From positions 1 to 64,000 of the forward strand of contig NZ_JBJGDW010000001.1 of the NCBI RefSeq assembly GCF_045062605.1: 64,000 nucleotides of DNA, written 5' to 3'. This document shows positions 47,699 to 56,165 of the stretch, piece after piece. The number at the start of each line of letters is the position of its first letter. Position 1 is the first letter of the stretch. This DNA comes from Deinococcus sp045062605. GTDB taxonomy: Bacteria > Deinococcota > Deinococci > Deinococcales > Deinococcaceae. The notes under the pieces are model-generated. The model saw nothing but the letters and a program-made list of their open reading frames with translations. It made no database searches and was not told the origin of the DNA. Both the position numbers and the translations under genes were made by a program.

Positions 47699-49084
47699 TT
47701 ACTCGGTCTTGTTCTCGCCTTCGCCCTCGGTCTGCTCGCCCTCAACCTGTTCGGTCTGGGGCTGCTCGGCTTCCGGCTGCGCTTCCTCGGTTTTGGCTTC
47801 CTGCGTTGCTTCAGGAGCAGCTTCTGCCGGAGCGGCCTCTTCCTGCGCGGGCTTGCTGAGCTGCGCCATCGCCTGCTGGAGACCCTTCTCGCGCATCAGG
47901 CTGGCGTAGTAGGTGTTGATACCGTCCGGCCCCAGGTTCTTGCTCAGTTCCTGCGGGTTCATGCCGTTGGCCTGCGCCAGGGCGTTCATGGTCTGGTTGA
48001 ACTCGGCGTCGCTAACCTGCACCTTCAGGTCCTCGGCCAGCTTCTCCAGCGCCAGATCGCGCTTGACCCGGCTCTCGGCGTTCTTGGACAGATCGGCCAT
48101 GAACTCGTCGAGCTTGCTCTGCTCCTGCATGAAGCTCTCGTACTCGCCCCACTTGACGCCCTGACGGCCCAGATCATCCTTGATCTCTTCCAGCATGGCG
48201 TCGCGGCGGCGGTCCAGCAACGCGGCGGGAATGTCAGCTTCCATGTTCTCGGTCAGGTGCGAGACGAATTCCTCGCGGCGGGCAGTTTCGCCTTCCTGCG
48301 CGGCGCGGCGCTCCAGCTCGGCCTTCAGATCGGTCCGCAGACGCTCCAGATTGTCGAAGTTCAGGCTCTTGGCGAATTCGTCGTCCAGGGCCTGGGTCTT
48401 CTTGACCTTCACGTCCTTGATGACCACCGTGACGGCGTGTTCGGGATGCTCGTGATCGCCGTGCTGGTGGGCAGGAACCGTGATTTCCACGGTGTCGCCC
48501 TTGCTCTTGCCCAGCAACGCTTCACGGACATGCTCTTCGGCCACGTCCAGGTAGATGGGGTAGGTGCCGCCGTCCTCGCCCTGTTCCTCCACGGTCACCT
48601 GATCGCTGGCCTCAATGGCACGCTCGGCTGCCTCGAAGGTGGCGTTGCGCTCCTGAAGATCGCCCAGGGTGCGCTCCATCACGTCGTCGGTGATCTCGGG
48701 GGACGCCGCATTCAGGTTCAGGCCATTCCAGTCGCCCAGCTTCACTTCGGGGTAGATTTCACCCTTGACCGTGAACTCGAAAGCCTGTCCGCTGACCACT
48801 TCCTGGGGATCGATATTGGCGTCCACCAGGCTCAGCTTCAGCTCCTGAGCGGCCTTGCTGTAGTTGGCCTGGAGCAGGCGTTCGCGCACTTCCTGTTCCA
48901 CATAACCCTTGCCCACGCGGCCCTCGATGACCTTGCGGGGGGCCTTGCCGGGGCGGAAGCCGGGGACGCGCACGTCGCGCGCCAGCCCGGACCACACCTG
49001 GTCATATGCCCGGTTCACTTCGGAGGCGGGAACGGAAACCCTGAACTCCACCTTGTTGCCCTCTCTGCTGATCAGTTCTGCCAC
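47699..49084 (-). CDS. tig: Trigger factor (ribosome-associated chaperone and PPIase)
   Basis: Binds nascent chains at the exit tunnel. 461 residues. The ribosome-binding signature is VPGFRPGKAPRKVIEGRVG (residues about 40-58, the GFRxGxxP motif). A PPIase domain follows around 150-240 with a His-rich loop (PAHQHGDHEHPEH) in the usual insert. The C-domain arms are helical, and the extreme C-terminus is a Glu/Gln/Pro-rich acidic tail of about 60 residues. GTG 49084 has GGGAGA upstream; an ATG two bases inside the spacer is out of frame. clpP and clpX are not adjacent, unlike in many bacteria. Confidence 0.96.
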   Translation of the reverse strand: MAELISREGNKVEFRVSVPASEVNRAYDQVWSGLARDVRVPGFRPGKAPRKVIEGRVGKGYVEQEVRERLLQANYSKAAQELKLSLVDANIDPQEVVSGQAFEFTVKGEIYPEVKLGDWNGLNLNAASPEITDDVMERTLGDLQERNATFEAAERAIEASDQVTVEEQGEDGGTYPIYLDVAEEHVREALLGKSKGDTVEITVPAHQHGDHEHPEHAVTVVIKDVKVKKTQALDDEFAKSLNFDNLERLRTDLKAELERRAAQEGETARREEFVSHLTENMEADIPAALLDRRRDAMLEEIKDDLGRQGVKWGEYESFMQEQSKLDEFMADLSKNAESRVKRDLALEKLAEDLKVQVSDAEFNQTMNALAQANGMNPQELSKNLGPDGINTYYASLMREKGLQQAMAQLSKPAQEEAAPAEAAPEATQEAKTEEAQPEAEQPQTEQVEGEQTEGEGENKTE

Positions 49085-49408
49085 GTCATTTCTCCCGTTC
49101 GCTGTCCCACACGGCCAGGGGTCCAGTGGGGACCACCGCCGGGGGCGCATTCCAGCTTTGATTTTTTGCCGTGTCGGTTACGCTCCTGCACTCTTTACCT
49201 GAGACTGCGGGACCAGCGCGCACGCGACATGCCGCCCAGCATCATAGTGCGTTTCGACCCTGTCCGTACACCCACCCCGGTTGCCCCTTCCCTCATCTGC
49301 TGGCAGAGACAGCCGTGCGGCGGCCCTCCCGTGTGGGAAAAACCGCCGCGCTGCCTGTGCTGTGCCTGTTTTGGTGCTGTGTGTCTTTTGGTGCTGTACC
49401 TGTCTTGC
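49085..49408. other. Intergenic region between tRNA-Leu and tig
   Basis: 324 bp with no gene I can support. A GCGGCGG/CCGCCGC stem (49317-49323 with 49343-49349) could end the tRNA-Leu transcript, though no T-run follows. The right end is rich in short GTGCTGT-like direct repeats (49370-49400). The tig promoter must also lie here but is not obvious. Confidence 0.4.
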
Positions 49409-49494
49409 TGGTGCGAGGAAAGGGACTTGAACCCTCACATCCTACGGATACTAGATCCTAAGTCTAGTGCGTCTACCAGTTCCGCCATCCCCGC
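49409..49494 (-). tRNA. tRNA-Leu (anticodon UAG)
   Basis: 86 nt including an encoded CCA. Acceptor GCGGGGA pairs with TCCTCGC (one G-U). The anticodon stem CTAGA/TCTAG closes the loop CTTAGGA, giving anticodon TAG. A long variable arm (ATCC/GGAT stem) marks a class II tRNA, as expected for leucine. The T-arm contains GGTTCAAGTCC. Confidence 0.95.
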
Positions 49495-49510
49495 ATTCCT
49501 TATCCAGCTT

Positions 49511-49553
49511 AAAAGAAAAATCCGGCCCTGGCCCGTGAAGGCAAGAGCCGGAT
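49511..49553 (-). terminator. Intrinsic terminator after tRNA-His
   Basis: On the minus strand ATCCGGC pairs with GCCGGAT across a 20-nt loop and is followed by TTTTTCTTTT. It lies between tRNA-His and tRNA-Leu, so the two are separate transcription units. Confidence 0.85.
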
Positions 49554-49557
49554 GGTA

Positions 49558-49635
49558 TGGGGTGGATTAGGGGACTTGAACCCCCGGCCTCCGCTGCCAC
49601 AGAGCGGCGCTCTAACCAACTGAGCTAAACCCACC
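49558..49635 (-). tRNA. tRNA-His (anticodon GUG)
   Basis: Acceptor GTGGGTT pairs with AATCCAC. The anticodon stem CCGCT/AGCGG closes the loop CTGTGGC, giving anticodon GTG. An extra 5' G (position -1, at 49635) faces discriminator C73, the identity element of tRNA-His, and CCA is encoded. Confidence 0.96.
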
Positions 49636-49686
49636 GTACATCCTGCTGCCCCCAATAATCCGGCGACGCCCACAGGCCCACACATC

Positions 49687-51006
49687 CTAAACGTGCGCGG
49701 GCGGGGTGTCAATGACCCCGGCTTCCGCGCCGCCTTCATCCTCGCCGTGGGCGTGTTGCAGCTTGCGCCAGCGCTCGGCCACCCGCGCTTCCCAGCCCTC
49801 GCCCGTGGGGGCATACAGGCCCAGGTGAACGCCGTCCGGCAGATAATTCTGCGTGAAGGAACCCTGGGGATTGTCGAAGTAATAGGCGTAGCCCTTGCCG
49901 TAGCCCTGCTGGCGCATCAGGGCGGTGGGGGCGTTGCGGAGATGGAGGGGCACAGGCAGATTCTCGCCGTCCCGAACCGCGTCCAGTGCCCGCTTCCACG
50001 CCACGTACACGCTGTTGCTCTTGGGCGCGAGGGCCAGATACACCACCGCCTGCGCCAGTGCCAGATCGCCTTCAGGGCTGCCCAGAAACTCGGCGGTGTC
50101 GCGGGCGGCGATGCACAGCCGCAGCGCCTGCGGGTCTGCCAGCCCGATGTCCTCGGCGGCCATGCGGACAATCCGGCGGGCCACATACAGCCCGTCCGCA
50201 CCGCCCTCCAGCATGCGTGCCAGCCAGTACAGCGCTCCGTCCACATGCGAGGCCCGCACCGATTTGTGCAGCGCAGAAATCAGGTTGTAAAAGTCCTCGC
50301 CGTTCTTGTCCATCTGCGGCAGATGGCGGCCAAACGCCTCGGTGACGGATTCGGGGGTGACTGGATTGGCAAGTGAACTGGCGACTTCCAGCGTGCTGAG
50401 GGCGCGGCGGGCGTCCCCGTCGGCCAGCCGGGAAAGGAGGTCCAGCGCTTCGTCCGTCGCCGTGATTCCCGGCAGCCCGCGCGGATCACTCAATGCCCGC
50501 TCCAGCAACCCGCGCACTTCTTCCTGGCTCAGGGCTTCCAGCACCAGCGTCCGCGCCCGCGAGCGCAGCGCCGGGTTGACCTCGAAGGACGGGTTTTCAG
50601 TGGTTGCGCCGATCAGGGTGAGCAAACCCGATTCCACATGCGGCAGCAGCGCGTCCTGCTGGGCCTTGTTGAAGCGGTGAATCTCGTCCAGGAACAGGAT
50701 GGTCTTCTGACCGCGCCCGCGCAGGCGTTCGGCCTCGGCGGTGGCCTCGCGCACGTCCTTGACCCCAGCAGAGACGGCGGACAGGGGGATGAAATGCGCG
50801 CCAACCTCTCCGGCCAGCAGACGCGCCAGGGTGGTTTTGCCCACGCCGGGCGGCCCCCACAGGATCAGTGAACCCAGGCGGCCCGAGGCCAGCACCCGTG
50901 ACAGCGGCTTGCCCGGCCCCAGCAGGTGCGTCTGGCCCACCACCTCGGCCACGGTGCGCGGGCGCAGGCGTTCGGCCAGCGGGGCGGGAGGGTCAAACAG
51001 GGTCAT
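49687..51006 (-). CDS. rarA: Replication-associated recombination protein A (RarA/MgsA family AAA+ ATPase)
   Basis: 439 residues. Walker A WGPPGVGKTTLARLL (about 50-64), Walker B ILFLDEIHRFNKAQQDALLP, sensor 1 LIGATTENPSFEVN with a following arginine finger ALRSRAR. The C-terminal half has the DxxYxLISALHKSVR and GKGYAYYFDNP signatures specific to RarA/MgsA/WRNIP1. It remodels stalled forks and works with RecA and SSB. ATG 51006 has TATTCT 7 nt upstream (51014-51019), so leaderless. It lies immediately upstream of the tRNA-His gene in the same direction. The C-terminus adds a short acidic tail. Confidence 0.96.
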   Translation of the reverse strand: MTLFDPPAPLAERLRPRTVAEVVGQTHLLGPGKPLSRVLASGRLGSLILWGPPGVGKTTLARLLAGEVGAHFIPLSAVSAGVKDVREATAEAERLRGRGQKTILFLDEIHRFNKAQQDALLPHVESGLLTLIGATTENPSFEVNPALRSRARTLVLEALSQEEVRGLLERALSDPRGLPGITATDEALDLLSRLADGDARRALSTLEVASSLANPVTPESVTEAFGRHLPQMDKNGEDFYNLISALHKSVRASHVDGALYWLARMLEGGADGLYVARRIVRMAAEDIGLADPQALRLCIAARDTAEFLGSPEGDLALAQAVVYLALAPKSNSVYVAWKRALDAVRDGENLPVPLHLRNAPTALMRQQGYGKGYAYYFDNPQGSFTQNYLPDGVHLGLYAPTGEGWEARVAERWRKLQHAHGEDEGGAEAGVIDTPPAHV

Positions 51007-51058
51007 GGGGCCGAGAATAATGGGTTGCGCCCCGCGCTTTGTGGACCGAAGCCCGATT

Positions 51059-51064
51059 TATGCT
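51059..51064 (+). promoter_or_regulatory. -10 hexamer (TATGCT), leaderless type
   Basis: TATGCT ends 6 nt before ATG 51071 and selects this start within a longer open frame that runs antisense to rarA. Confidence 0.55.
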
Positions 51065-51070
51065 GTGCGT

Positions 51071-51352
51071 ATGGACTTTGCCAAGCAGGTTGAACTGGCC
51101 CGTTTTCCCGCCGGGGTGATGGTGACGGTGCGCCAGACCCCGGAAGGCCGCATCTTTCAGGCCGTGCGGTCAGGCGGTGGACAGCCGGAGCGCGGGCTGG
51201 AACTCATGGTCACCACCGACGCCGTCAAGATGTACGGCGAGGGACCGACGCTCCTGCTGGCGCTGGAACGGCTGAAGAAAGCGGCGGAGGCCGGGCTGCC
51301 CACTGTCGGCGAGAACGGCAACTATCAGCGGGCGGTGTTCGTGGGGGACTGA
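51071..51352 (+). CDS. Small conserved-looking protein of unknown function
   Basis: 93 residues, no family recognised. The composition is that of a real soluble protein: an amphipathic N-terminus (MDFAKQVELARFPAGVMVTVRQ), two beta strands, and a C-terminal helix ALERLKKAAEAG. The leaderless -10 6 nt upstream supports transcription from this point. It is divergent from rarA, sharing a 64-bp control region, and precedes the DUF885-like gene, which has its own promoter. A role linked to rarA is possible only by position. Confidence 0.65.
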   Translation: MDFAKQVELARFPAGVMVTVRQTPEGRIFQAVRSGGGQPERGLELMVTTDAVKMYGEGPTLLLALERLKKAAEAGLPTVGENGNYQRAVFVGD

Positions 51353-51410
51353 GCCGGGGAGGGTTGATGGTTAAAGGTTGATGGAAAGGGACATTCGCGC
51401 GCCTTCCCAT

Positions 51411-51416
51411 TATCCT
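51411..51416 (+). promoter_or_regulatory. -10 hexamer (TATCCT), leaderless type
   Basis: TATCCT ends 7 nt before ATG 51424; no ribosome site is present. Confidence 0.6.
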
Positions 51417-51423
51417 GCCCCGT

Positions 51424-52593
51424 ATGGACATCGCAGAGCGCTACATCCGGCTGGCCCACGCCATCGGCGTGCATTCCGAGGGTTTCGTGGACGGCTACGG
51501 CGGCCCGCAGGAATGGGCAGACCTTAGCCGCAGGGAACCCGCCGAACTCCAGGCCGAGGCTGGGGCATTGCTGGAAGACGTGCAGGGCGTGACCGACGAC
51601 GCCCGGCGCGAATTTCTACGCGTGCAGGTTTCGGCCATGCAGACCATGACCCGCATCATCGGCGGCGAGGCCATCCCCTATGAAGAGGAAGTTCGCGGGC
51701 TGTACGACATTGACCTGGTGCGCGCCGACGCAGATGAACTGGACGCTGCTCTGGACGCGCTGGAAACGGCGGTGCCAGGAAGTGGACCACTCTCTGAACG
51801 TATTGAGAAGTTGCGGCAGAAGGTGGTGGTCCCCAAAGACGAGCTGTTGCGGCTGGCGGGGCCGATTCTGGCCGAACTCCGACAGCGCACCCAGGACCGC
51901 TTCAGCCTGCCGGACGGCGAGGATTTTAGCATCTCGCTGGTATCCGACAAGCCGTGGGGCGGGTACAACTGGCCGCTGGGCAACCTGAAAAGCCGGATTG
52001 ACATCAACACCGATCTGCCGGTGCCGCTGACTGGATTGCCCGATCTGCTGGCCCACGAGGGCTACCCCGGCCACCACACCGAGCATTCAACGAAAGAAGC
52101 CCTGCTGGTCCGTGAGAAAGGCTGGCTGGAACACAGCATCCAACTGATGAACGCCCCCGAATGTGCTGTCTCGGAGGGGATCGCCACCAACGCCCTGGAC
52201 GCCGTGATGGACGAGAACGAGGTGCATGACTGGCTGTGCGGCGAACTGGCTACGCTGGCCGGCCTGGACGGCAAGGATGTGCGGGTCTTTCTGGACGTGA
52301 GCGGGGTGCAAAAAGGGCTGAAGAACGTGAGCGGCACGGCGGCGCTGATGCTGCACGGCGAGGGGCGGCCCGAAGCCGAGGTGCTGGACTTTCTGCGCCG
52401 TTACGCCCTGGCCACCCCCGAACGCGCCCGCCAGACGCTGCGTTTCATCGGGCAGCCGCAGTTCCGGGCGTACATCTTCACCTACGCCGTGGGCAGCGAT
52501 CTGGTGCAGGGCTGGACCAGGAGGCACGGCCCCGAGGGCTTTGGCCGCCTGCTGCGCGAACCGCTGACGCCGGGGCAACTGGCGGCGGGCTGA
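51424..52593 (+). CDS. DUF885-like putative metalloprotein
   Basis: 389 residues. The motif LLAHEGYPGHHTEHS has the HExxxxHH-like pattern of DUF885 proteins, which are thought to be zinc peptidases, and a downstream glutamate in CAVSEGIATNALD could complete the metal site. The rest is predominantly helical, and no signal peptide is seen. DUF885 members are usually longer (about 550-600 residues), so this is a shorter form. ATG 51424 is leaderless. Substrate and role are unknown. Confidence 0.75.
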   Translation: MDIAERYIRLAHAIGVHSEGFVDGYGGPQEWADLSRREPAELQAEAGALLEDVQGVTDDARREFLRVQVSAMQTMTRIIGGEAIPYEEEVRGLYDIDLVRADADELDAALDALETAVPGSGPLSERIEKLRQKVVVPKDELLRLAGPILAELRQRTQDRFSLPDGEDFSISLVSDKPWGGYNWPLGNLKSRIDINTDLPVPLTGLPDLLAHEGYPGHHTEHSTKEALLVREKGWLEHSIQLMNAPECAVSEGIATNALDAVMDENEVHDWLCGELATLAGLDGKDVRVFLDVSGVQKGLKNVSGTAALMLHGEGRPEAEVLDFLRRYALATPERARQTLRFIGQPQFRAYIFTYAVGSDLVQGWTRRHGPEGFGRLLREPLTPGQLAAG

Positions 52594-52658
52594 AGCAGAG
52601 ACCCTGTTTAACGCTCAGTCTCTTTGAACTGACCCCCACACGCTAGACTGCCGCCGAT

Positions 52659-54614
52659 ATGCCACTGGAGGTGGGAACGCGCTTGGCGGGTCGCTATGAC
52701 CTGCGTTCCCCGCTGGGCGAGGGCGGCAGCGCGCTGGTGTTCCGGGCGCACGATTCTCTGCTGGACCGCGACGTGGCGGTCAAGGTCATGCACGCGCATG
52801 TGCCGGATTCCGACAAACAGCGTTTTCTGCGCGAGGTCCGCACGCTGGCCCGGCTGACGCACCCCGGCGTGATCCCCGTGCTGGATCTGGGCCTTGACCT
52901 CAGCGACGGACGGCCCTTTTTTACCATGCCGCTGATGACTGGCGGCCCGATCACCGTGCTGGGACCGCTGGAGGATGCGCCTACCTCGCTGGCCCGCTAC
53001 CTGACGGCGGCCTCGTTCGCCTCGCGGGCGCTGCATTTCATCCACTCGCGCGGCATTATCCACCGCGACCTGACCCCCGGAAACGTGCTGCTGGACGAGG
53101 CGTGGCTGCCGCGCATCATGGATTTCGGGCTGGTGGCGCTGTCGGAACACACCCGGCAACTTACCCGCAGCGGGCTGACGCTGGGCACCCCGGCCTACAT
53201 GGCCCCGGAGCAGGCCAAGGGCATCGGCGTGGGACCGCTGAGCGACCTTTACGCGCTGGGAGCGGTGCTGTACCGCGTGGCCTGCGGCAGTCCGCCCTTC
53301 GTGGGCGACAGCGATCAGAGCGTGCTGTTCCAGCATGTCTACGAGAAGATCACGGACCCGCGCGAACTGAATCCGGCCATCCCCGACGCGGTGGCGCGCG
53401 TGCTGCTGGCGCTGCTCTCCAAGAAGCCCGAGGACCGCCCCGAATCCGGCGAGGCGCTGGCACACCTGTGGGCGCTGGCCCGCCGCGACATCTGGACCGG
53501 CCACGCGCGCGGCCAGTACCGGGGCGGACGCACCCGCACGGGGGAGCATCCCGACGGTCCGGCCCGCGTTTCAAACCTGAAAGAAGTCTGGAGTGTGCCG
53601 CTGCCCGGCGAGGTCACCTGGCCCGCCGCCGTGGTGGGCGAGGGCGATCTGGTGGCGGTGGGCACGCGCGGCGGGCAACTGGTGCTGACCCACGCCTCCG
53701 GGCGGCCCTTCGCCACCTACGCGGCGCGCGACGAGGTGACGGCCCCGGCAGCCTTTCAGGGCGGGCATATCTTTTTCGGCGCGTGGGACGGCACATTAAG
53801 GCGCGTGGAACTCCAGGGCGGCGCGGAAGTGTGGCGACATCAGGCACGCGCCGAGCTGACCGGCGCACCGACGCTGTGGGCTGGACGGGTGCTGGCTTCC
53901 AGCCGCGACGGTCACCTGCACGCCCTGAGCGCCCGCACCGGGGAACTGGCCTGGGCCTACCGCACCGACGGCCCGGTGGCCGCCAGCCCGCTGGTGTGGG
54001 CCGGGGCGGCGCTGGTCTGCGACGAGAACGGCTGGCTGCACGCGCTGGACGCCCTGAGCGGCAGTCCGCTGTGGAAGGTGGAGGTGGGCACGGTCCACGG
54101 CACGCCCGCGCTGCTGCCCGGCACCTCCGGCGAGGCCACGCTGGTGGTGGCGACGTGGGAGGGCGAGGTCCACGCGCTGGCCCTGAGCGCCGCGTCTGGC
54201 CGGGTGGCGCTGGCCGAGGACGAGGCGATCCTGTGGACCTACGATCTGGAGGACGAGGTGTGGGCCTCCCCTGCCGTGACCCACAGCGGAACCGGCGATT
54301 CCGGGCTGGCGATCCTGGCAGGCTGGGACGGCACCGTCCGCGCCCTGCGCCTGCACGACGGCGAGGACGTCTGGGCGCACCGCATGTCGGGCCGCGTGAC
54401 CGCCAGTCCGGTCATCAGCGCGGGGCTGGTCTTCCTGGCCTCCGAGAGTGGGCAACTGTGCGCGCTGGACGTGCGCGACGGCACGGTGCGCTGGACCCAG
54501 CAGGAGGCCACGGGCGTGCAGGCCACCCCGCTGGCGGCGGGCGGCACGCTGTACGTGGCCTTCATGGACGGCACGTTGCGCGCCTACCGCCAGCACCACC
54601 CGGAGTCGCCGTAG
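52659..54614 (+). CDS. Ser/Thr protein kinase with PQQ-type beta-propeller (RqkA-like)
   Basis: 651 residues. The kinase domain spans 13-275: glycine loop LGEGGSALVF, Lys42 in VAVKVM, HRD at 135-137 (HRDLTPGN), DFG at 155-157, GTPAYMAPEQ. All catalytic residues are present. From about 305 the protein is a propeller of PQQ-type units with the G-x-x-x-W docking pattern (GELAWAYRTDGPVAASPLVWAG, GSPLWKVEVGTVHGTPALLPG). No membrane segment. D. radiodurans RqkA (DR2518), a quinoprotein kinase induced by radiation and PQQ, has the same architecture and similar length, so orthology is likely but unproven. TAGACT lies 9 nt before ATG. Confidence 0.92.
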   Translation: MPLEVGTRLAGRYDLRSPLGEGGSALVFRAHDSLLDRDVAVKVMHAHVPDSDKQRFLREVRTLARLTHPGVIPVLDLGLDLSDGRPFFTMPLMTGGPITVLGPLEDAPTSLARYLTAASFASRALHFIHSRGIIHRDLTPGNVLLDEAWLPRIMDFGLVALSEHTRQLTRSGLTLGTPAYMAPEQAKGIGVGPLSDLYALGAVLYRVACGSPPFVGDSDQSVLFQHVYEKITDPRELNPAIPDAVARVLLALLSKKPEDRPESGEALAHLWALARRDIWTGHARGQYRGGRTRTGEHPDGPARVSNLKEVWSVPLPGEVTWPAAVVGEGDLVAVGTRGGQLVLTHASGRPFATYAARDEVTAPAAFQGGHIFFGAWDGTLRRVELQGGAEVWRHQARAELTGAPTLWAGRVLASSRDGHLHALSARTGELAWAYRTDGPVAASPLVWAGAALVCDENGWLHALDALSGSPLWKVEVGTVHGTPALLPGTSGEATLVVATWEGEVHALALSAASGRVALAEDEAILWTYDLEDEVWASPAVTHSGTGDSGLAILAGWDGTVRALRLHDGEDVWAHRMSGRVTASPVISAGLVFLASESGQLCALDVRDGTVRWTQQEATGVQATPLAAGGTLYVAFMDGTLRAYRQHHPESP

Positions 54615-54619
54615 GGCGC

Positions 54620-55048
54620 GTGATTCGCCCGGTTCGGCCCGGCGACGCCCCCACCATCGCCCAGCACCGTTTTCCAGCCGAGGTCGACGCCGCCGAGCGC
54701 CCGATGTATGCCGACTGGGTGGCAGAGGCCATGCAGCGCGGCCTCTATCTGGGTTTCCTCGCACTGGACGGTGAAGAGATAGTAGCTGGCGCGGGCTTGA
54801 CCCTGCTGGAATGGGGACCGAGTCGGGGCGATCCGCAGCCTTTTCGGGGCCGCATTGTAAACGTCTGGACGCATCCTGACCATCGGCGGCGAGGGCTGGC
54901 GCGTGAACTGGTGGAGTTTTGTATGGACGCAGCCCGTGAGCGCGGAATCACCCGCCTGAGCCTGGGAACCACCTCCGAGGCCCGACACCTGTACGAGTCC
55001 CTGGGCTTCACGGCCAGCACGGCAGAAATGACCATCACCCTGCGCTGA
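54620..55048 (+). CDS. GNAT family N-acetyltransferase
   Basis: 142 residues. The GNAT core is clear: IVNVWTHPDHRRRGLARELVEFCMDAARERGI contains the acetyl-CoA loop (R-R-x-G-x-A), followed by LSLGTTSEARHLYESLGFTAS. The GTG at 54620 begins 5 nt after the kinase stop, so it is co-transcribed with the RqkA-like kinase. A much longer open frame covering it begins inside the kinase gene in another frame and is an artefact. Substrate unknown; a protein-modifying role beside a kinase is possible but speculative. Confidence 0.86.
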   Translation: MIRPVRPGDAPTIAQHRFPAEVDAAERPMYADWVAEAMQRGLYLGFLALDGEEIVAGAGLTLLEWGPSRGDPQPFRGRIVNVWTHPDHRRRGLARELVEFCMDAARERGITRLSLGTTSEARHLYESLGFTASTAEMTITLR

Positions 55049-55079
55049 ATGACCCTGTCCAGACCCGTTACAGTGGCGC

Positions 55080-56165
55080 ATGTCCATCCTCTACGTCCAC
55101 GGCGTCGCCATCCGCGAGGGCGATCAACCGCAGTGGGAGACCCTCAAGCGCGTGACGCACGGGGCGCTGTGGGACGAGGTCCGCACGGCGCTGCAAACCC
55201 ACGTCGCGCCCAGCGTCAACCCCGCCGATCCGCAGGGCGTGGACATCAGTTGGGTGTACTGGGGCGATCTGGGGGCCAGCCTCGCCTACACAAACCAGGG
55301 GCAACCCGAGTGGCCCCCGCCCGAGCGTCCGCTGACGCTGGACGCCGCCGCGCTGGCCGACAGCCTGGAACGTGATCTGCGCCCGGAAGTCCTGGCAGAC
55401 CGCTGGCCTGAGCTGGTGGAGGTCTGCTGGGCCATCGCCCAGGATGCGGGTGTGCGGGCGGCCATCGCCAATGTCCCCGTCGCCGCCCAGTGGCCGGTAG
55501 CGCTGTCTGCCGTTCGCGCTCGCCTGGACCTGGACGGCGCACACCTGCCGCAGCGCCTGCGACTGCGCCGCCACCAGAACATGCGCCGCGCCATGCTGGA
55601 CCTGCGCCGCCCGCTGGAGGGCTTCATTCCCTTTTTCGTCGGGGACGCGCTGGAATACTTCACGCTGCGCGGCACGCCCCGGCAGCCCGGCCCGATTGCC
55701 GCCCGCGTGCTGGCGGCCTTAAAGAAGTCCTGGCACCTCAGCCGGGAGCGGGACGAGCCACTGGTGATCGTGACGCACAGCATGGGCGGCCAACTGATCT
55801 ACGACGCCCTGACCAGTTTTCTGCCCGCCGATCCCGAACTCTCGGACCTGCGGGCAGCGGTGTGGTGCGCGGCGGCCAGTCAGGTGGGGCCGTGCAAGGC
55901 CCTGGGCCTGTTTCTGGACGATCAGACGGGCGGGGGAACCGCGCTGGACGCCTCGCCCCACCTGGGCTACTTCTGGAATGTCTGGAGCGAGCGCGATCTA
56001 CTCAGCTTTCCCGCCGAGGGCAGCGTGCCAGGGGCGCACGACACCGACTTTCCGCTGGGGGGCCGCTCGCCCCACATGGCCTACCTCCAGCGCCCGGAGT
56101 TCTACCGCACGCTGGCGGCCAGGGTCCGGGTGCAGGTGGCGCGGGAGGCTGTGGGAAAGGGTTAG
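55080..56165 (+). CDS. Alpha/beta-hydrolase-like protein
   Basis: 361 residues. The N-terminus SILYVHGVAIREGD has the HG oxyanion-type motif, and VIVTHSMGGQLIYDAL is the nucleophile elbow (G/H-x-S-x-G). A late His in SPHMAYL or an Asp in GAHDTDF may complete the triad. About 150 residues between the first strand and the elbow form an unusual insert. It has no signal peptide. The fold suggests a serine esterase or lipase but the substrate is not evident. ATG 55080 has TACAGT 5 nt upstream. It is convergent with the DJ-1/PfpI gene, overlapping its stop by four bases. Confidence 0.78.
   Translation: MSILYVHGVAIREGDQPQWETLKRVTHGALWDEVRTALQTHVAPSVNPADPQGVDISWVYWGDLGASLAYTNQGQPEWPPPERPLTLDAAALADSLERDLRPEVLADRWPELVEVCWAIAQDAGVRAAIANVPVAAQWPVALSAVRARLDLDGAHLPQRLRLRRHQNMRRAMLDLRRPLEGFIPFFVGDALEYFTLRGTPRQPGPIAARVLAALKKSWHLSRERDEPLVIVTHSMGGQLIYDALTSFLPADPELSDLRAAVWCAAASQVGPCKALGLFLDDQTGGGTALDASPHLGYFWNVWSERDLLSFPAEGSVPGAHDTDFPLGGRSPHMAYLQRPEFYRTLAARVRVQVAREAVGKG

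Noticed and set aside
53102..54619. Long plus-strand open frame of about 500 codons overlapping the RqkA-like kinase in another frame and running into the GNAT gene
   Set aside because: It is Gly/Arg/Pro-rich without domains, a typical product of high-GC third positions. Only its last 143 codons (from GTG 54620) form a real protein.
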